Assembly: GCF_900111885.1 (NCBI RefSeq)
Contig: NZ_FOKG01000003.1
Location: 124,001 to 188,000 of the forward strand
Source: Amycolatopsis marina
Lineage (GTDB): Bacteria > Actinomycetota > Actinomycetes > Mycobacteriales > Pseudonocardiaceae
Reading direction: 5' to 3'
DNA: 64,000 bases
This document shows, piece by piece, positions 17,712-27,502 of the stretch. A program made the position numbers and the translations under genes. Positions within the stretch are counted from its first letter, which is position 1. Each line of letters opens with the position of its first letter. The notes under the pieces were generated by a model. It made no database searches. It worked only from the letters and a program-made list of their open reading frames with translations, and was not told where the DNA came from.

Positions 17712-18232
17712 GACAGTGACTTCGGGATTTTCGGAAAGTAGCCGGTCACGCTCGGCAGGTAGAGCAGCACGACGGCGGCCGCAGCGAGCAATGCGGAGAG
17801 GCTGCCGAACAGCCGGTGCCCGAACAGCAGCAACTGGAAGAGCATCGTGACCACCGCCAGCACGGTGAGCACGGTGCGAGCGGATCGGGTGCCCTCCCGC
17901 GCCTTGTAGGCGAACAGCGCGAACATCGCCGCGAAGGCGATCGCTCCGACCAGTGCCGCCCAGAGGAAGCTGGTGGTGCCGGAGGCGATCTGTTCCTCGC
18001 TGATCTGGTCGTTCGCGGAGATCTCCACCAGTTGGGCGATGATCGCGTCCTTGTTGACCAGCGTGACCACGTATCCGAGAACCATGGCGGCACCGGACGC
18101 GAGCCACAGGCCGAACGAGATGTTCACCAGCTTCGGCGGATCCACCACCCTCGGTGCGTCACCGGGCATCCGGGGAGCGGGCGGTAGGCCGTCGGATCGC
18201 CGCTGGTCGTCCGATTCGTCCGGGGTAGTCAC
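17708..18232 (-). CDS. four-helix membrane protein of unknown function
   Basis: 174 residues from the GTG at 18232 (AGGG about 10 nt upstream). A polar N-terminus (TTPDESDDQRRSDGLPP) precedes four helices: LVNISFGLWLASGAAMVLGY, FLWAALVGAIAFAAMFALFA, LTVLAVVTMLFQLLLFG and LSALLAAAAVVLLYLPS. The last helix ends in a short basic tail. The layout matches actinobacterial membrane proteins without known role. First gene of the three-gene minus-strand unit 18232 to 16886. Confidence 0.6.
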   Translation of the reverse strand: MTTPDESDDQRRSDGLPPAPRMPGDAPRVVDPPKLVNISFGLWLASGAAMVLGYVVTLVNKDAIIAQLVEISANDQISEEQIASGTTSFLWAALVGAIAFAAMFALFAYKAREGTRSARTVLTVLAVVTMLFQLLLFGHRLFGSLSALLAAAAVVLLYLPSVTGYFPKIPKSLS

Positions 18233-18321
18233 GTGCAGCACCCTACCGGCGAGGAACCGTGGTGGCGTCAAGGACCGCCACGCATTCCCGCCACCGTCCC
18301 CCACCCCCGTAGTTGGTGCGT

Positions 18322-18450
18322 CTGCAAGTACGCCCATGCAAGATCAAGTTAGCCGTTTTCTACAACCCAGCGGACTCACCCGAGCCGTTCCGTCCGACTT
18401 GCTTGGGGGTAGTTATGGACGAAGTCGATCTTGCTTGGAGGTACTTGCAG
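18322..18450. repeat. long inverted-repeat element between hemB and the next minus-strand gene
   Basis: Arms 18322-18345 and 18427-18450 are inverted copies: CTGCAAGTAC pairs with GTACTTGCAG and GCAAGATC pairs with GATCTTGC, each separated by 6 bases, so 21 of 24 positions match. The inner region is 81 bp. A smaller stem, CTTGGAG/CTCCAAG (18434-18440 with 18454-18460), overlaps the right arm, 16 nt past the hemB stop, and may end the hemB transcript. No ORF here looks real. Confidence 0.65.
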
Positions 18451-18475
18451 GCACTCCAAGTTGGTGCGGGAGGGC

Positions 18476-19450
18476 TCAGTCGGCGAGCCAGCGGGCGGCT
18501 TCGGCCGCCCAGTAGGTGAGGATCATGTCCGCCCCGGCCCTGCGGATCGACGTGAGCACCTCGAGGACCGTTCGCTCCCGGTCCAGCCAGCCCTTCGCGG
18601 CAGCGGCCTCGACCATCGCGTACTCGCCCGAGATGTTGTACGCGCCGACCGGAACCGGTGACGTCTCCGCGGCGGCCCGGACGACGTCCAGGTACGCCAG
18701 CGCCGGCTTGACCATCACCATGTCCGCGCCCTCGGCGACGTCCAGCTCGATCTCGCGCAACGCCTCGCGGGCGTTGCCCGGGTCCTGCTGATAGGTCTTG
18801 CGGTCGCCCTTGAGCTGGGAGTCCACCGCCTCGCGGAAGGGACCGTAGAACGCGCTGGCGTACTTGGCGGAGTAGGCGAAGATGCCGATGTCGGCGAAAT
18901 CGGCGTCGTCCAGCGCCCGGCGGATGACGCCGACCTGACCGTCCATCATGCCGCTCGGCCCGAGCAGGTGGGCGCCCGCCTCGGCCTGCGCGAGCGCCAT
19001 TTCGGCATATCGCTGCAGGGTGGCGTCGTTGTCCACCCGGCCCTGCGCGTCCAGCACACCGCAGTGTCCGTGGTCGGTGAACTCGTCGAGGCAGGTGTCG
19101 GCCATCAGCACGGTGTCGTCGCCGAGTTCGGCCCGCAGGTCGCGGAGGGCGACGTTGAGGATGCCCTGCTCGTCGACAGCCCCCGAACCGGTGGCGTCGT
19201 GCGTGCCGGGAACGCCGAAGATCATCAGACCGCCGACGCCCGCCTCGACCGCCTCGACGGCGGCTTCGCGCAGCGAGTCACGGGTGTGCTGCACGACTCC
19301 CGGCATGCTGGAGATGGGCCGGGGTGAGTCGGCGCTCTCGGCGACGAACATGGGCAGAATCAGCTGGCGCGGCCGGACAGTCGTCTCGCTGACCAGACGC
19401 CGCATGGCCGGGGTGACCCGCAGACGCCGCGGGCGATGCTCGGGAAACAC
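18476..19450 (-). CDS. hemB: delta-aminolevulinic acid dehydratase (porphobilinogen synthase)
   Basis: HemB condenses two 5-aminolevulinates to porphobilinogen. 324 residues from the GTG at 19450 ([11 protein letters not shown]). Seen: [14 protein letters not shown], the Cys-containing [29 protein letters not shown], a [10 protein letters not shown] segment with Lys nearby, and the Schiff-base lysine in [12 protein letters not shown] (near 250). The metal loop keeps both Cys residues of [13 protein letters not shown] but lacks the full Cys triad seen in Zn-only enzymes. It follows hemD/cobA after a strong terminator, so it may have its own promoter. Confidence 0.95.
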   Translation of the reverse strand: MFPEHRPRRLRVTPAMRRLVSETTVRPRQLILPMFVAESADSPRPISSMPGVVQHTRDSLREAAVEAVEAGVGGLMIFGVPGTHDATGSGAVDEQGILNVALRDLRAELGDDTVLMADTCLDEFTDHGHCGVLDAQGRVDNDATLQRYAEMALAQAEAGAHLLGPSGMMDGQVGVIRRALDDADFADIGIFAYSAKYASAFYGPFREAVDSQLKGDRKTYQQDPGNAREALREIELDVAEGADMVMVKPALAYLDVVRAAAETSPVPVGAYNISGEYAMVEAAAAKGWLDRERTVLEVLTSIRRAGADMILTYWAAEAARWLAD

Positions 19451-19482
19451 GCCAGCGACGGTACTCCGGCCAGGTGCGGACA

Positions 19483-19523
19483 CACCGAGGGCCACCCCGC
19501 GGTTGGCGGGGTGGCCCTCGGTG
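19483..19523 (-). terminator. strong 18-bp hairpin after hemD/cobA
   Basis: Bases 19483-19500 (CACCGAGGGCCACCCCGC) pair perfectly with 19506-19523, with a 5-nt loop. The hairpin begins 8 nt past the stop of the minus-strand hemD/cobA gene and ends 33 nt upstream of the hemB start. It probably limits read-through from the rex-hemACD unit into hemB. Confidence 0.9.
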
Positions 19524-19530
19524 CGACACG

Positions 19531-21063
19531 TCAGGAACGGCGGGCGCGCTTGGCCTTGCGCGGGGGCGGGAGGGCCCCCTCCGCACGCAGCCGCGCCGCG
19601 TGCTCGGCGAGCGCGTCGACCAGCGCGATGACGTTCGGCGACTCCGGCTGGACGTCGACCCGCAGGCCGAACTCCGTCGCCGTCTCGGCCGTCTTCGGGC
19701 CGATGCAGGCGACCAGCGTGCGGGTGTGCGGCTTACCGGCGATCCCCACGAGGTTGCGGACCGTGGACGACGAGGTGAAGCACACCGCGTCGAACCCGCC
19801 GGTCTTGATCATCTCGCGGGTCTCGGCGGGCGGCGGCGCGGCACGCACCGTGCGGTACGCCGTCACGTCGTCGATCTCCCAGCCGCGGTCGCGCAGGCCG
19901 GCGGACAGCGTCTCCGTGGCGATGTCGGCGCGCGGCAGCAGGACCCGGTCCACCGGGTCGAGTACGTCGTCGTAGGGCGGGAACTCCTCGAGCAGGCCCT
20001 CGCTGGACTGCTCGCCGGAGGGCACCAGCTCGGGGATGATGCCGAAGGAACGGACCTTCTCCGCGGTGGCCTCGCCGACACAGGCGATCTTCACACCGGA
20101 GAACGCGCGGGCGTCCAGGCCGAACTCCTCGAACTTCTCCCACACCGCGCGCACCGCGTTGGTGGAGGTGAAGACGATCCACTGGTAGCGGCCGTCGACG
20201 AGACCCTTGACCGAACGCTCCATCTGCGCGGGGCTGCGCGGCGGCTCGACGGAGATCGTCGGCACCTCGTGCGAGGTGGCGCCGTGGCTGCGCAGGCGAT
20301 CCGCCATGTCACCGGCCTGCTCCTTGGTGCGCGGCACCAGCACCTTCCAGCCGTACAGCGCGCGGGACTCCCACCAGGACAGCTTCGAACGGTTGCCCGC
20401 CTCCGTGCCGATGGTCACGACCAGCGGCCCCACCAGCTCGCCGGCGTCGGCGGACAGCGTCGCCAGCGTGCTGTCGACCGTGCGCTGGGTGTTGATCGTG
20501 CCGTTCGACGTCACCGCGACCGGGGTCTGGGCCGGAACGCCCTTGTCCACCAGCGCGGACGCCGCCTCGGCAAGATGGCTGGACGTCGCGTGCAGCACCA
20601 GCGGTCCCGGGATCGCCGCGAGTGCGCCCCAGTCCACGTCGGAGCGGACGTCGACCTCGGTGTGTGTGCCACCGAGCGCCACACCGGCGTAGGCGGGCAC
20701 TGCCGCACCCGGCGACACCCCCGGCACCACGTCGAAGACGGCGCTGGTCTTGGACACGGCCTGAACCTCGGCCACCACCGCGGGCTGGGTCAGCGGGTCA
20801 CCCGCGATCAGCCGCAGCACCAGCCTCCCTGCCTTGGCCTCGGCCGCGAGGTCCTTTGCTACGTCGCCCGGCTCACCGACGGCGGGACGCACCTCGGCCG
20901 CCGAACCTGCGAACGTCAGCACTCCGGACGGCACGTCCGGGTCGGTCACCACCAGGTCGGCCTTGGCCAGCAACTCCTGGGCGCGGACAGTGAGCAGTCC
21001 GGCGTCCCCGGGGCCCGAGCCCACGAAGGCGACTCGCCCCGTGGTCTTTCGTGCGCGGGTCAT
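19531..21063 (-). CDS. hemD: bifunctional uroporphyrinogen-III C-methyltransferase / uroporphyrinogen-III synthase
   Basis: 510 residues from the ATG at 21063 (GAGGAG 10 nt upstream). The N-terminal half is a SAM-dependent tetrapyrrole methylase fold ([20 protein letters not shown] near residue 10, [19 protein letters not shown] near 85, [18 protein letters not shown]). The C-terminal half, from about residue 245 ([20 protein letters not shown]), is HemD ([41 protein letters not shown]). HemD closes the tetrapyrrole ring and the methylase starts sirohaem/cobalamin. The methylase half has AGDPL for the usual GGDPF and lacks the expected proline-loop, so its activity is uncertain. Confidence 0.9.
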   Translation of the reverse strand: MTRARKTTGRVAFVGSGPGDAGLLTVRAQELLAKADLVVTDPDVPSGVLTFAGSAAEVRPAVGEPGDVAKDLAAEAKAGRLVLRLIAGDPLTQPAVVAEVQAVSKTSAVFDVVPGVSPGAAVPAYAGVALGGTHTEVDVRSDVDWGALAAIPGPLVLHATSSHLAEAASALVDKGVPAQTPVAVTSNGTINTQRTVDSTLATLSADAGELVGPLVVTIGTEAGNRSKLSWWESRALYGWKVLVPRTKEQAGDMADRLRSHGATSHEVPTISVEPPRSPAQMERSVKGLVDGRYQWIVFTSTNAVRAVWEKFEEFGLDARAFSGVKIACVGEATAEKVRSFGIIPELVPSGEQSSEGLLEEFPPYDDVLDPVDRVLLPRADIATETLSAGLRDRGWEIDDVTAYRTVRAAPPPAETREMIKTGGFDAVCFTSSSTVRNLVGIAGKPHTRTLVACIGPKTAETATEFGLRVDVQPESPNVIALVDALAEHAARLRAEGALPPPRKAKRARRS

Positions 21064-21178
21064 GTGTGTATTTCTCCTCATCAGCGGCCATGGCGATCAC
21101 GTGCGGCCGTATCTCTACTGGGCGTGTTCGTCGGTGTTGGCGGATGCGCGCGGACCTCGCGCCTCGCACCAACGCTTC

Positions 21179-22150
21179 TCAGCGCGAGTTGCGCCCCGGG
21201 CCGGACAGCATTCCGGCTCCGAGGTCGAGCAGCTCCGCGGCCAGATCCCGGCCGAGCTGCTCCGCCTCGCTCTTCTCGGCGACGGCCGAGGCACGCAGGA
21301 TCTCCACCGGACCGGAACCGGCCCCGATCCCCTCGAGCCCCGCGGCGGCGACCCCACGCAACGAGATGCGCTCCACGACGGAGCCGTTCTCGTCGAGGTC
21401 CTCCACCACTTCGGCCAGTGCGCCGACGGGTGCGCTGCAACCGGCTTCGAGCGCGGCCAGCATGGCGCGCTCCGCGGTCACCGCGACCCTCGTCACTTCA
21501 TCATCCACAATGGATTGAAGAAGATGCTCTACGTCCACCTCGTCGACGCGAGTCTCCACCGCCAGCGCACCCTGCGCGGGCGCGGGCAGCATCTGGATGG
21601 GCTCCAGCGTCTCGGTGATGTCGTGCAACCGGTCCACCCTGGTCAGCCCGGCCCTGGCCAGCACGACCGCGTCGAGTTCACCACTGGTGACCTTGCCGAT
21701 CCGGGTGTCGATGTTCCCGCGAATCGGCGTGATCTCGAGACCGAGGCCGAGCGCGCGCAACTGCGCGATCCGGCGCGGCGATCCGGTTCCCACCACCGAG
21801 CCGGGAGGCAGTTCGCCGAGCGTCAGCCCGTCCCGGGCGATCAGGGCGTCCCTCGGGTCGGCGCGTGGCGGGACGGCGGCGAGCACGATCCCGCTCTCCG
21901 GCGCCGTCGGCAGGTCCTTGTACGAGTGCACCGCCACGTCGATCTGCTTCTCCAGCAGCGCCTCACGCAGCGCGGAGGTGAAAACGCCGACGCCGATCTC
22001 GGCGATGGGCGCGCTGGAGCGGTCGCCGGGCGTGGACACCCGGACGATCTCGACCGACTGCCCCGCCTCCTCGAGCATCCTGGCGATCGTGCCGGTCTGC
22101 GCGAGGGCCAGCTTGCTGCCCCTGGTGCCGATCCGGATGGTCCTTGTCAT
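21179..22150 (-). CDS. hemC: hydroxymethylbilane synthase (porphobilinogen deaminase)
   Basis: HemC joins four porphobilinogens into hydroxymethylbilane. 323 residues. It has [20 protein letters not shown] at the N-terminus, the catalytic region [24 protein letters not shown], and the cofactor-attachment cysteine in [14 protein letters not shown] (near 240). Its ATG shares a base with the hemA stop (TGATG), so translation is coupled. Confidence 0.96.
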   Translation of the reverse strand: MTRTIRIGTRGSKLALAQTGTIARMLEEAGQSVEIVRVSTPGDRSSAPIAEIGVGVFTSALREALLEKQIDVAVHSYKDLPTAPESGIVLAAVPPRADPRDALIARDGLTLGELPPGSVVGTGSPRRIAQLRALGLGLEITPIRGNIDTRIGKVTSGELDAVVLARAGLTRVDRLHDITETLEPIQMLPAPAQGALAVETRVDEVDVEHLLQSIVDDEVTRVAVTAERAMLAALEAGCSAPVGALAEVVEDLDENGSVVERISLRGVAAAGLEGIGAGSGPVEILRASAVAEKSEAEQLGRDLAAELLDLGAGMLSGPGRNSR

Positions 22151-23541
22151 CAGTTGTCACCGTCTGTCTCATCGGAACCGCGCGTCCGCATACCGTCCAC
22201 ATGCGACGGTCCATTGCGGATCCCGCGGATGTCGATCTGGTCGTGCTTGGCAGCCGCCGCGACGCTGGACACGGCGGCGGGCGCCTGTGGGTCGAGCCCG
22301 AAGAGCTCACTCAGCGCGTTCGCGTAGTCCGTGCCCGCCGTCTCGGCGGCCAGTTGCTTGACCCGCACGGTGGGCGCGTGCAACAGCTTGTCCACCACCC
22401 GGCGGACGGTTCGCCCAACCTCCTCGCGGACGTCGCCGTCGAGGTCGGGCAGGCGGTTGTTCAGTCGCAGCAGTTCGGCGTCGACCACCTCGGCGGCCCG
22501 TTTGCGCAGTGCGGTCACGGTCGGGGTGACCTCCGCGCTGCGCTGGCCCGCCAGGTACTCCCGTACCTCGTCCAGCACGATCCCCGCTGCCCGCGCGATC
22601 TGCTTCTCGGTGTGCGCGCCCGCTTCGCTCATCCGGCGGCGAACCGTCTCCAGATCCACCACCTCGACGCCAGGCACTCGTGCCACGGCGGTGTCGACGT
22701 CCCTCGGCAGCCCGAGGTCGCAGATCACCAGCGGCCGGTCCGGCCGCGAGGTCACATGCTCGGCGGTGAGCACGGCGTCCTGCGATCCGGTGCAGCTCAC
22801 CACGACGTCGGCCCGCGCGACGGCGCCGGCAAGGTCGCTCATCGGCACGGCGGTGGCCGGGATCCCGGACTCGCTGACCGAGGCAGCCAGCCTGGCCGCG
22901 TTGCTCTCGGTGCGGTTGGCCACGGTGACCGAGCCGATCCCGCCCTTGCGCAGCTGGGACGCGGCGAGCGCACCCATCGAGCCCGCACCGATGACCAGGG
23001 CATGGCGGCCGGTCAGTTCACCGGCGGCGGCGAGCGACTCGGAGACCACCGAGGCGCCCAGCGCGTCCAGGCCGGTCTCGGAGTGCACCCGCTTGCCGAC
23101 TCGCAGTGTGGTCTGCACGAGCTCGTGCAGCCCGCTGCCCACGGTGCCCGCTTCGCGCGCCGTGGCGTAGGCGGCACGAACCTGGCCGAGGATCTGTGTC
23201 TCGCCGACGACCATCGAGTCCAGGCCGGATGCGACCGAGAACACGTGCTCGACCGCCGCGCCCGCGTAGTGCACGTACAGGTTGTCGTAGAGCTGCGCGG
23301 GCTCCATGCCCGCCTGTCGGGCCAGTACGTCGGCCGCGTCGGCGAGACCACCGTGGAAGGTCTCCACCATGGCGTAGACCTCGATGCGGTTGCAGGTGGA
23401 GACCAGCATCACCTCGGAGATGTGCTGCGCCTTCTGCAACTCGTGCAGCACCTTGACGAGCTCGTCGGCGGGCACGGCGGTCCGCTCGAGCAGCGCCAGG
23501 TCCGCCGTACGGTGCGAGAGCCCGATGGCCAGCACACTCAT
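22150..23541 (-). CDS. hemA: glutamyl-tRNA reductase
   Basis: HemA reduces glutamyl-tRNA to glutamate-1-semialdehyde, the first committed step of the C5 haem route. 463 residues with the catalytic cysteine in [13 protein letters not shown] (near 50), the tRNA-binding [17 protein letters not shown] segment, and an NADPH Rossmann motif [15 protein letters not shown] (near 180). The C-terminal dimerisation helix is intact. Its start overlaps the rex stop by four bases (ATGA), linking it to redox control. Confidence 0.96.
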   Translation of the reverse strand: MSVLAIGLSHRTADLALLERTAVPADELVKVLHELQKAQHISEVMLVSTCNRIEVYAMVETFHGGLADAADVLARQAGMEPAQLYDNLYVHYAGAAVEHVFSVASGLDSMVVGETQILGQVRAAYATAREAGTVGSGLHELVQTTLRVGKRVHSETGLDALGASVVSESLAAAGELTGRHALVIGAGSMGALAASQLRKGGIGSVTVANRTESNAARLAASVSESGIPATAVPMSDLAGAVARADVVVSCTGSQDAVLTAEHVTSRPDRPLVICDLGLPRDVDTAVARVPGVEVVDLETVRRRMSEAGAHTEKQIARAAGIVLDEVREYLAGQRSAEVTPTVTALRKRAAEVVDAELLRLNNRLPDLDGDVREEVGRTVRRVVDKLLHAPTVRVKQLAAETAGTDYANALSELFGLDPQAPAAVSSVAAAAKHDQIDIRGIRNGPSHVDGMRTRGSDETDGDN

Positions 23542-24431
23542 GACCTTTCCACCAATCCGTTGCCAAGGCCCAGCTTCGTCATCGGCACTCGCGAGTCGCT
23601 CGAAGATCCGTTGGCGGCTGCCTGCGCCGACGCCGCCGCCTCCGCGATGTCCGCGCGCCTGGCGACGTGGAAGGACAGGATCTGCAGCTCGACGGCCAGA
23701 TCCACCTTCCGCACCTCCACGTGCTCAGGCACCTGCAGAACCACAGGGGCGAAGTTCAGAATGCACTGCACCCCACCCGCGACCAGGCGGTCACAAACCG
23801 ACTGCGCGGCCGTCGGCGGGGTGGCGATGACTCCGATGGAGATCTGCCGCTCGGTGCACACGGCCGGGATGTCGTCCAGATGCGACACCGGCAGGCCACC
23901 GACCGGTACTCCGACCAGGTCCGGGTCGACGTCGAACAACGCCTCGACCGGGAACCCGCGACCGGGGAAGCCACCATAGTTGGCCAACGCATGACCGAGG
24001 TTTCCGATTCCCACCACGGCGACCTTGTGCTTGCGGGTCAGCCCGAGCGTTCGCTCGATCTGCCCGACCAGCACGGTGACCTCGTAACCAACGCCACGGG
24101 TGCCGTAGGAGCCGAGGTACGAGAGGTCCTTGCGCAGTTTGGCGGAGTTCACCCCGGCGACAGCGGAGAGCTCCTCGCTGGAGACCGTCGTGGCGCCCTG
24201 GTCGGCCATTCCCGACAGCACCCGCAGGTAGACGGCGAGCCGGGCGACGGCAGCCTCGGGGATGGCCTTGGCGCGAACGGCATCACCCTCGCCCGCGGCG
24301 CCGTTACCGGCGTCCACGGCGGGCATCTCCGCGGTCGGAGCGTTGTCGGCGTCCGGCGCGTCCCTGGTGACTCCTCGGCCGCGCTTGTGCGCGGCCTGGG
24401 CCCCGTTTCGCCGGCCCCGCTCTGCCACCAC
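23538..24431 (-). CDS. rex: redox-sensing transcriptional repressor Rex
   Basis: Rex senses the NADH/NAD ratio and represses respiratory and haem genes. 297 residues: a Pro/Ala-rich N-terminal extension of about 60 residues, then a winged helix ([40 protein letters not shown] with [11 protein letters not shown]) and a Rossmann NADH domain ([19 protein letters not shown]). A GTG start at 24431 has GAGGAG at 9 nt. In Streptomyces coelicolor rex leads a rex-hemACD operon under its own control; the same order here supports autoregulation. Confidence 0.95.
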   Translation of the reverse strand: MVAERGRRNGAQAAHKRGRGVTRDAPDADNAPTAEMPAVDAGNGAAGEGDAVRAKAIPEAAVARLAVYLRVLSGMADQGATTVSSEELSAVAGVNSAKLRKDLSYLGSYGTRGVGYEVTVLVGQIERTLGLTRKHKVAVVGIGNLGHALANYGGFPGRGFPVEALFDVDPDLVGVPVGGLPVSHLDDIPAVCTERQISIGVIATPPTAAQSVCDRLVAGGVQCILNFAPVVLQVPEHVEVRKVDLAVELQILSFHVARRADIAEAAASAQAAANGSSSDSRVPMTKLGLGNGLVERS

Positions 24432-24505
24432 GCTGGCTCTCCTCGTCAGCAGGCCACATCCGGCCCGTCATCGGCGTACATACTTTCGTAGCTCAACTCT
24501 TGACC

Positions 24506-24584
24506 TTGCGAACGCAGGGGTGTTCGATATCCGGTCCGCGCGGGTCGCTGGCAATACGGTAGCTATTTGTGAACGCAGGCACAA
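24506..24584 (-). promoter_or_regulatory. candidate Rex operator region upstream of rex
   Basis: TTGTGAACGCAGGCACAA at 24567-24584 matches the Rex operator consensus as I recall it (TTGTGAACGCGTTCACAA) at 15 of 18 positions, with a perfect left half-site. A second related half-site, TTGCGAACGCAGG, lies at 24506-24518, exactly 61 bp away. Both precede rex (start 24431) by 75-150 bp, the expected place for a self-repressed promoter. Confidence 0.6.
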
Positions 24585-24680
24585 AGTGGCTGGTCCATGC
24601 CGTTGCCAACACCACAGGATGCCTCGCGCTCACTCTCTCTCGCTATGACGGGCCACACATGCCACCTGCCCGGAGCAGCA

Positions 24681-24716
24681 CGAAGGCCCGCGCGACAGCC
24701 GTCGCACGGGCCTTCG
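24681..24716 (-). terminator. hairpin after fasciclin lipoprotein gene
   Basis: Stem 24681-24696 (CGAAGGCCCGCGCGAC) pairs with 24701-24716, 15 of 16 bases plus one mismatch, with a 4-nt loop (AGCC). It lies 24 nt past the stop of the minus-strand fasciclin gene. The remaining non-coding stretch 24432-24739 contains only this hairpin and the Rex-like sites. Confidence 0.85.
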
Positions 24717-24739
24717 GGTACCGCGGGAGTTTCTGTTCC

Positions 24740-25408
24740 TCAGTTGGTGCCCGGCATCATCACCGAGTCGATCACGAACACGGTGGCGTTCGCGGTCGGG
24801 ACGTTTCCGCACAGCACCTTGGCGCCGTTGACGGTCATGTTCTCGCCCTCACCCTCGATCTTCAGCGGGCCACCCGCGTTGTTCAGCGACTCCACCGTGC
24901 CGGCCTCGACCAGGCCCTCGCGGTCGTAGCGCTGCGGCACGACGTGGTACTGCAGGATCGGGGCCAGCTCGTCCGGCTTGCCCGCGAGCTCGTTGAACTT
25001 CTCCTCGCCCAGCGCGTCGAAGGCCGGGTCCGCGGGTGCGAACACGGTCAGCGCCTCAGCACCGTTGAGGGTGTCGCCCAGCCCGTCGACCGCGCCGACG
25101 GCGGCGACCAGCTTGGTCAGCAGCGGGTTGTTGCTGGCCGCGGTGGCCACCGGGTCGTCGATCATGCCGCCGACGGAGCCTTCGCCCTCGGTCGGCACCT
25201 GGGAGCAGCCGGGGCCGTAGACGTCGTCGGCTGTGGTAACCCCGTCGCCGGCCGCGGAGCTGCTGCTCTCCATCGGGGCTGACGAGGGAGCAGGGGTGTC
25301 GTTCTCCGAGCCCGAGTCGGCGTTGGTGTCGTCGCCACCACAGGCGGCGAGGGACAGGATCGCCGCCGCGGCGATACCGGCTCCTGCGAAGCGTCGCACG
25401 TTCCTCAC
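24740..25408 (-). CDS. fasciclin-domain lipoprotein
   Basis: 222 residues from a GTG at 25408 with GGAG 8 nt upstream. A lipoprotein signal (GIAAAAILSLAACGG) is followed by a Ser/Asp-rich linker and a FAS1 domain: LVAAVGAVDGLGDTLNGAE, then LTVFAPADPAFDALGEEKF, LQYHVVPQRY, and the last strand ANATVFVIDSVMMPG. It resembles mycobacterial MPT70/MPT83-type surface proteins. Role in adhesion is family-based. It is the last gene downstream of a membrane molybdopterin oxidoreductase. Confidence 0.9.
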   Translation of the reverse strand: MRNVRRFAGAGIAAAAILSLAACGGDDTNADSGSENDTPAPSSAPMESSSSAAGDGVTTADDVYGPGCSQVPTEGEGSVGGMIDDPVATAASNNPLLTKLVAAVGAVDGLGDTLNGAEALTVFAPADPAFDALGEEKFNELAGKPDELAPILQYHVVPQRYDREGLVEAGTVESLNNAGGPLKIEGEGENMTVNGAKVLCGNVPTANATVFVIDSVMMPGTN

Positions 25409-25559
25409 TGAAATCACTCCATTCTGGGTCCGGACCGCCGACGGGGGCCGGAGCGAGCCTTGTTGCTTGTCATGGGTGATTCGGTGCCGGTAGGGCGGCG
25501 GATTGCCCACACCTTGAAATTATTCGCGAAATTTCTAACGGTGCCGAACAAGCGCGCTC

Positions 25560-27164
25560 TCAGGCGGTGTTGAACAGCACCGAGTGCCAGCCCGTCGCGC
25601 CGTCGGGCACGGCGGGCACCCGCTCCTCGGTCTGCGTGTAACCAGACCGGTCGGTAGCCCGTGCGGTCGCCTTGTGGCTGCCGGGCGGAACGTCCAGTTC
25701 GATCTGCCACATCCGCCACGTGTCGTCGTTGACCACTGTGGACAGCTCGGCCTCCTGCCACGGGCCGTCGTCGAGCCGGACCTCGACCTTCTCGATACCG
25801 GTGGGCTGCGCCCAGGCGATCCCGGCGACCACGACCCTGCCAGCCCCGAGATTGGCGAAGCCCTTCGGCGAGTCGATCCGCGACATCGTCTTGATCGGTC
25901 CGCGCTCTCCCCAGCCACGGTCGAGCCAGTAGGCGTTGCGCGCGTCCCAGGTGGTGATTTCCAGGTCCCGTACCCATTTGGTGGCCGAGACGTAGCCATA
26001 GAGGCCGGGCACCACCATCCGGGCCGGGAACCCGTGCTCCAGCGGCAGCGGTTCGCCGTTCATCCCGATCGCGAGCATCGCGCCCCGGTCGGGATCCAGC
26101 GCTGCCTCGACGGGCGTTCCGCAGGTCCACCCGTCCTCGCTGGTGGAGAACAACTGCTCCGCACCGTCGCGCACCCCCGCTTCGAGCAGCAGGTCGCGCA
26201 GGTCCACTCCGATGAAGTTCGCCGTGGAGATGTACGGGCCACCCACCTCATTGGACACACAGGTCATCGTGATGGTGCGCTCGATCAACGGTCGTCCGCG
26301 AATGTCGTCGAAGGTGAAGGTGACTTCGCGGTCGACCATTCCGTGAATACGCAGCGACCAGTCCTCGGCCCGCACCTGGGGCACGATCAGTGCGGTGTCG
26401 ACGCGATAGAAGGAATTGTTCGGGGTAATGAAGGAAGGAGTGCCGAGTTTGGCGAAATCGGCGTCGGCCGGAACCGGTGGCGCCGGCTCGGCGACCGCCA
26501 GTTCCCCGATCGCCGCTCGCGAGGCGCCCGCGTCCCTGGCGGAGGAGACCAGCTGCCCGCCGAGCCCGACGACTCCGGCGCCGACCGCGACACCGCCCGC
26601 GCCCACCAGGAACCGTCTGCGGTTCGGGTCCGCCGATGCCGTTTCGACGTCGGGGTCGGTCTCCGTGTTCTCGTGCTCGGCAACCGCGCTGCGCGGCGCG
26701 ATGCGGTGCAGCCAGCGGAACACGAGCACGCCCGTGCCGAGACTCGCCACGGGAGCGAGGAGGGACAACTGCCCCAGCGCGGGCCGGTTGAACACGGCCA
26801 CGAGCCCGACAAGGCCGAACAGGGCGATGATCACCGTGCCGGGAACGACCGAGCGCCGGGACACCAGCCCGGCCACCGCGGCCAGCACCAGCATCACAAC
26901 GGCCATGCTGCCGAGCAGCACGAGCTTGTCGTAGACGCCGAAGGTGCGCACGGCGTAGTCCTTGAGCCAGGTCGGCGTCAGGTCGATGGCCGAGTTGCCC
27001 ACCGCGAGATACGGCGAGGAGTTCAGGCCGACGAAGGCGGCCACCAGGTGCCCTGCCGCCAGCGCGGCGGCGAGCGCGAGCACGCCGACCAGCGCGGCAA
27101 CGAGCACCGACAGCCTGGGTTTGCGGTCCTGGGTGCCGTCAACGGCAGTCACGTCAGCGCTCAT
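25560..27164 (-). CDS. membrane-anchored sulfite oxidase-like molybdopterin oxidoreductase
   Basis: 534 residues. Residues 1-155 hold about five transmembrane helices (SVLVAALVGVLALAAALAAG; LVLLGSMAVVMLVLAAVAGL; VIIALFGLVGLVAVF). A second hydrophobic stretch with a twin-arginine-like RRRFLVGAGGVAVGAG lies at about 182-198. The outer domain has the Moco-ligand cysteine in ITMTCVSNEVGGPYISTANF (Cys near 302) and the sulfite-oxidase dimerisation domain at the end (VEVRLDDGPWQEAEL). No haem domain is present, so an electron carrier is unknown. Substrate cannot be told from sequence. Confidence 0.85.
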   Translation of the reverse strand: MSADVTAVDGTQDRKPRLSVLVAALVGVLALAAALAAGHLVAAFVGLNSSPYLAVGNSAIDLTPTWLKDYAVRTFGVYDKLVLLGSMAVVMLVLAAVAGLVSRRSVVPGTVIIALFGLVGLVAVFNRPALGQLSLLAPVASLGTGVLVFRWLHRIAPRSAVAEHENTETDPDVETASADPNRRRFLVGAGGVAVGAGVVGLGGQLVSSARDAGASRAAIGELAVAEPAPPVPADADFAKLGTPSFITPNNSFYRVDTALIVPQVRAEDWSLRIHGMVDREVTFTFDDIRGRPLIERTITMTCVSNEVGGPYISTANFIGVDLRDLLLEAGVRDGAEQLFSTSEDGWTCGTPVEAALDPDRGAMLAIGMNGEPLPLEHGFPARMVVPGLYGYVSATKWVRDLEITTWDARNAYWLDRGWGERGPIKTMSRIDSPKGFANLGAGRVVVAGIAWAQPTGIEKVEVRLDDGPWQEAELSTVVNDDTWRMWQIELDVPPGSHKATARATDRSGYTQTEERVPAVPDGATGWHSVLFNTA

Positions 27165-27238
27165 GTCTCAATATTCGGTGCCAACGAGCGTTCGGATTGC
27201 CGCGATCGTCCTTACGAGTGACTTACGGACCTGCCAGC

Positions 27239-27481
27239 TCAGGCCAGAGCACGGCGCAGCCGGTCCTCCTCAACGGACCAGTAGCCGTGCTCGTCGCCGT
27301 CGACCAGGATCACCGGCACGCGGTCGCCGTACTCCGCCCGCCATTCGGTGTCACTGTCCACGTCGAGGGCCGACCACTGCACGCCCAGCTCCCCGCAGAT
27401 ACGTTCCACGTCCCGCTCGGCGCGCTCGCACGCCGAGCAGCCCTGCCTGGTCATCACGGTCACCTGGTGCATGTCAGTCAT
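27239..27481 (-). CDS. glutaredoxin-family protein
   Basis: 80 residues with a CSAC redox motif (MTRQGCSACERAERDVERIC, near residues 15-18), a cis-Pro strand (GDRVPVILVDG) and an C-terminal helix (DRLRRALA). It is the small DUF836/glutaredoxin-like type found beside hemA in actinobacteria. In a mycothiol organism it may act as a mycoredoxin-like reductase. The start at 27481 has AGGTGG about 10 nt upstream. Confidence 0.85.
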   Translation of the reverse strand: MTDMHQVTVMTRQGCSACERAERDVERICGELGVQWSALDVDSDTEWRAEYGDRVPVILVDGDEHGYWSVEEDRLRRALA

Positions 27482-27502
27482 CCCTGTCCACCTTCAGATC
27501 GC

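Noticed and set aside
19474..21618. Long plus-strand ORF (about 714 codons) across hemD/cobA and hemC
   Set aside because: Its length comes from high GC; composition is Arg/Gly/His-rich shadow sequence and the opposite frames encode clear enzymes.
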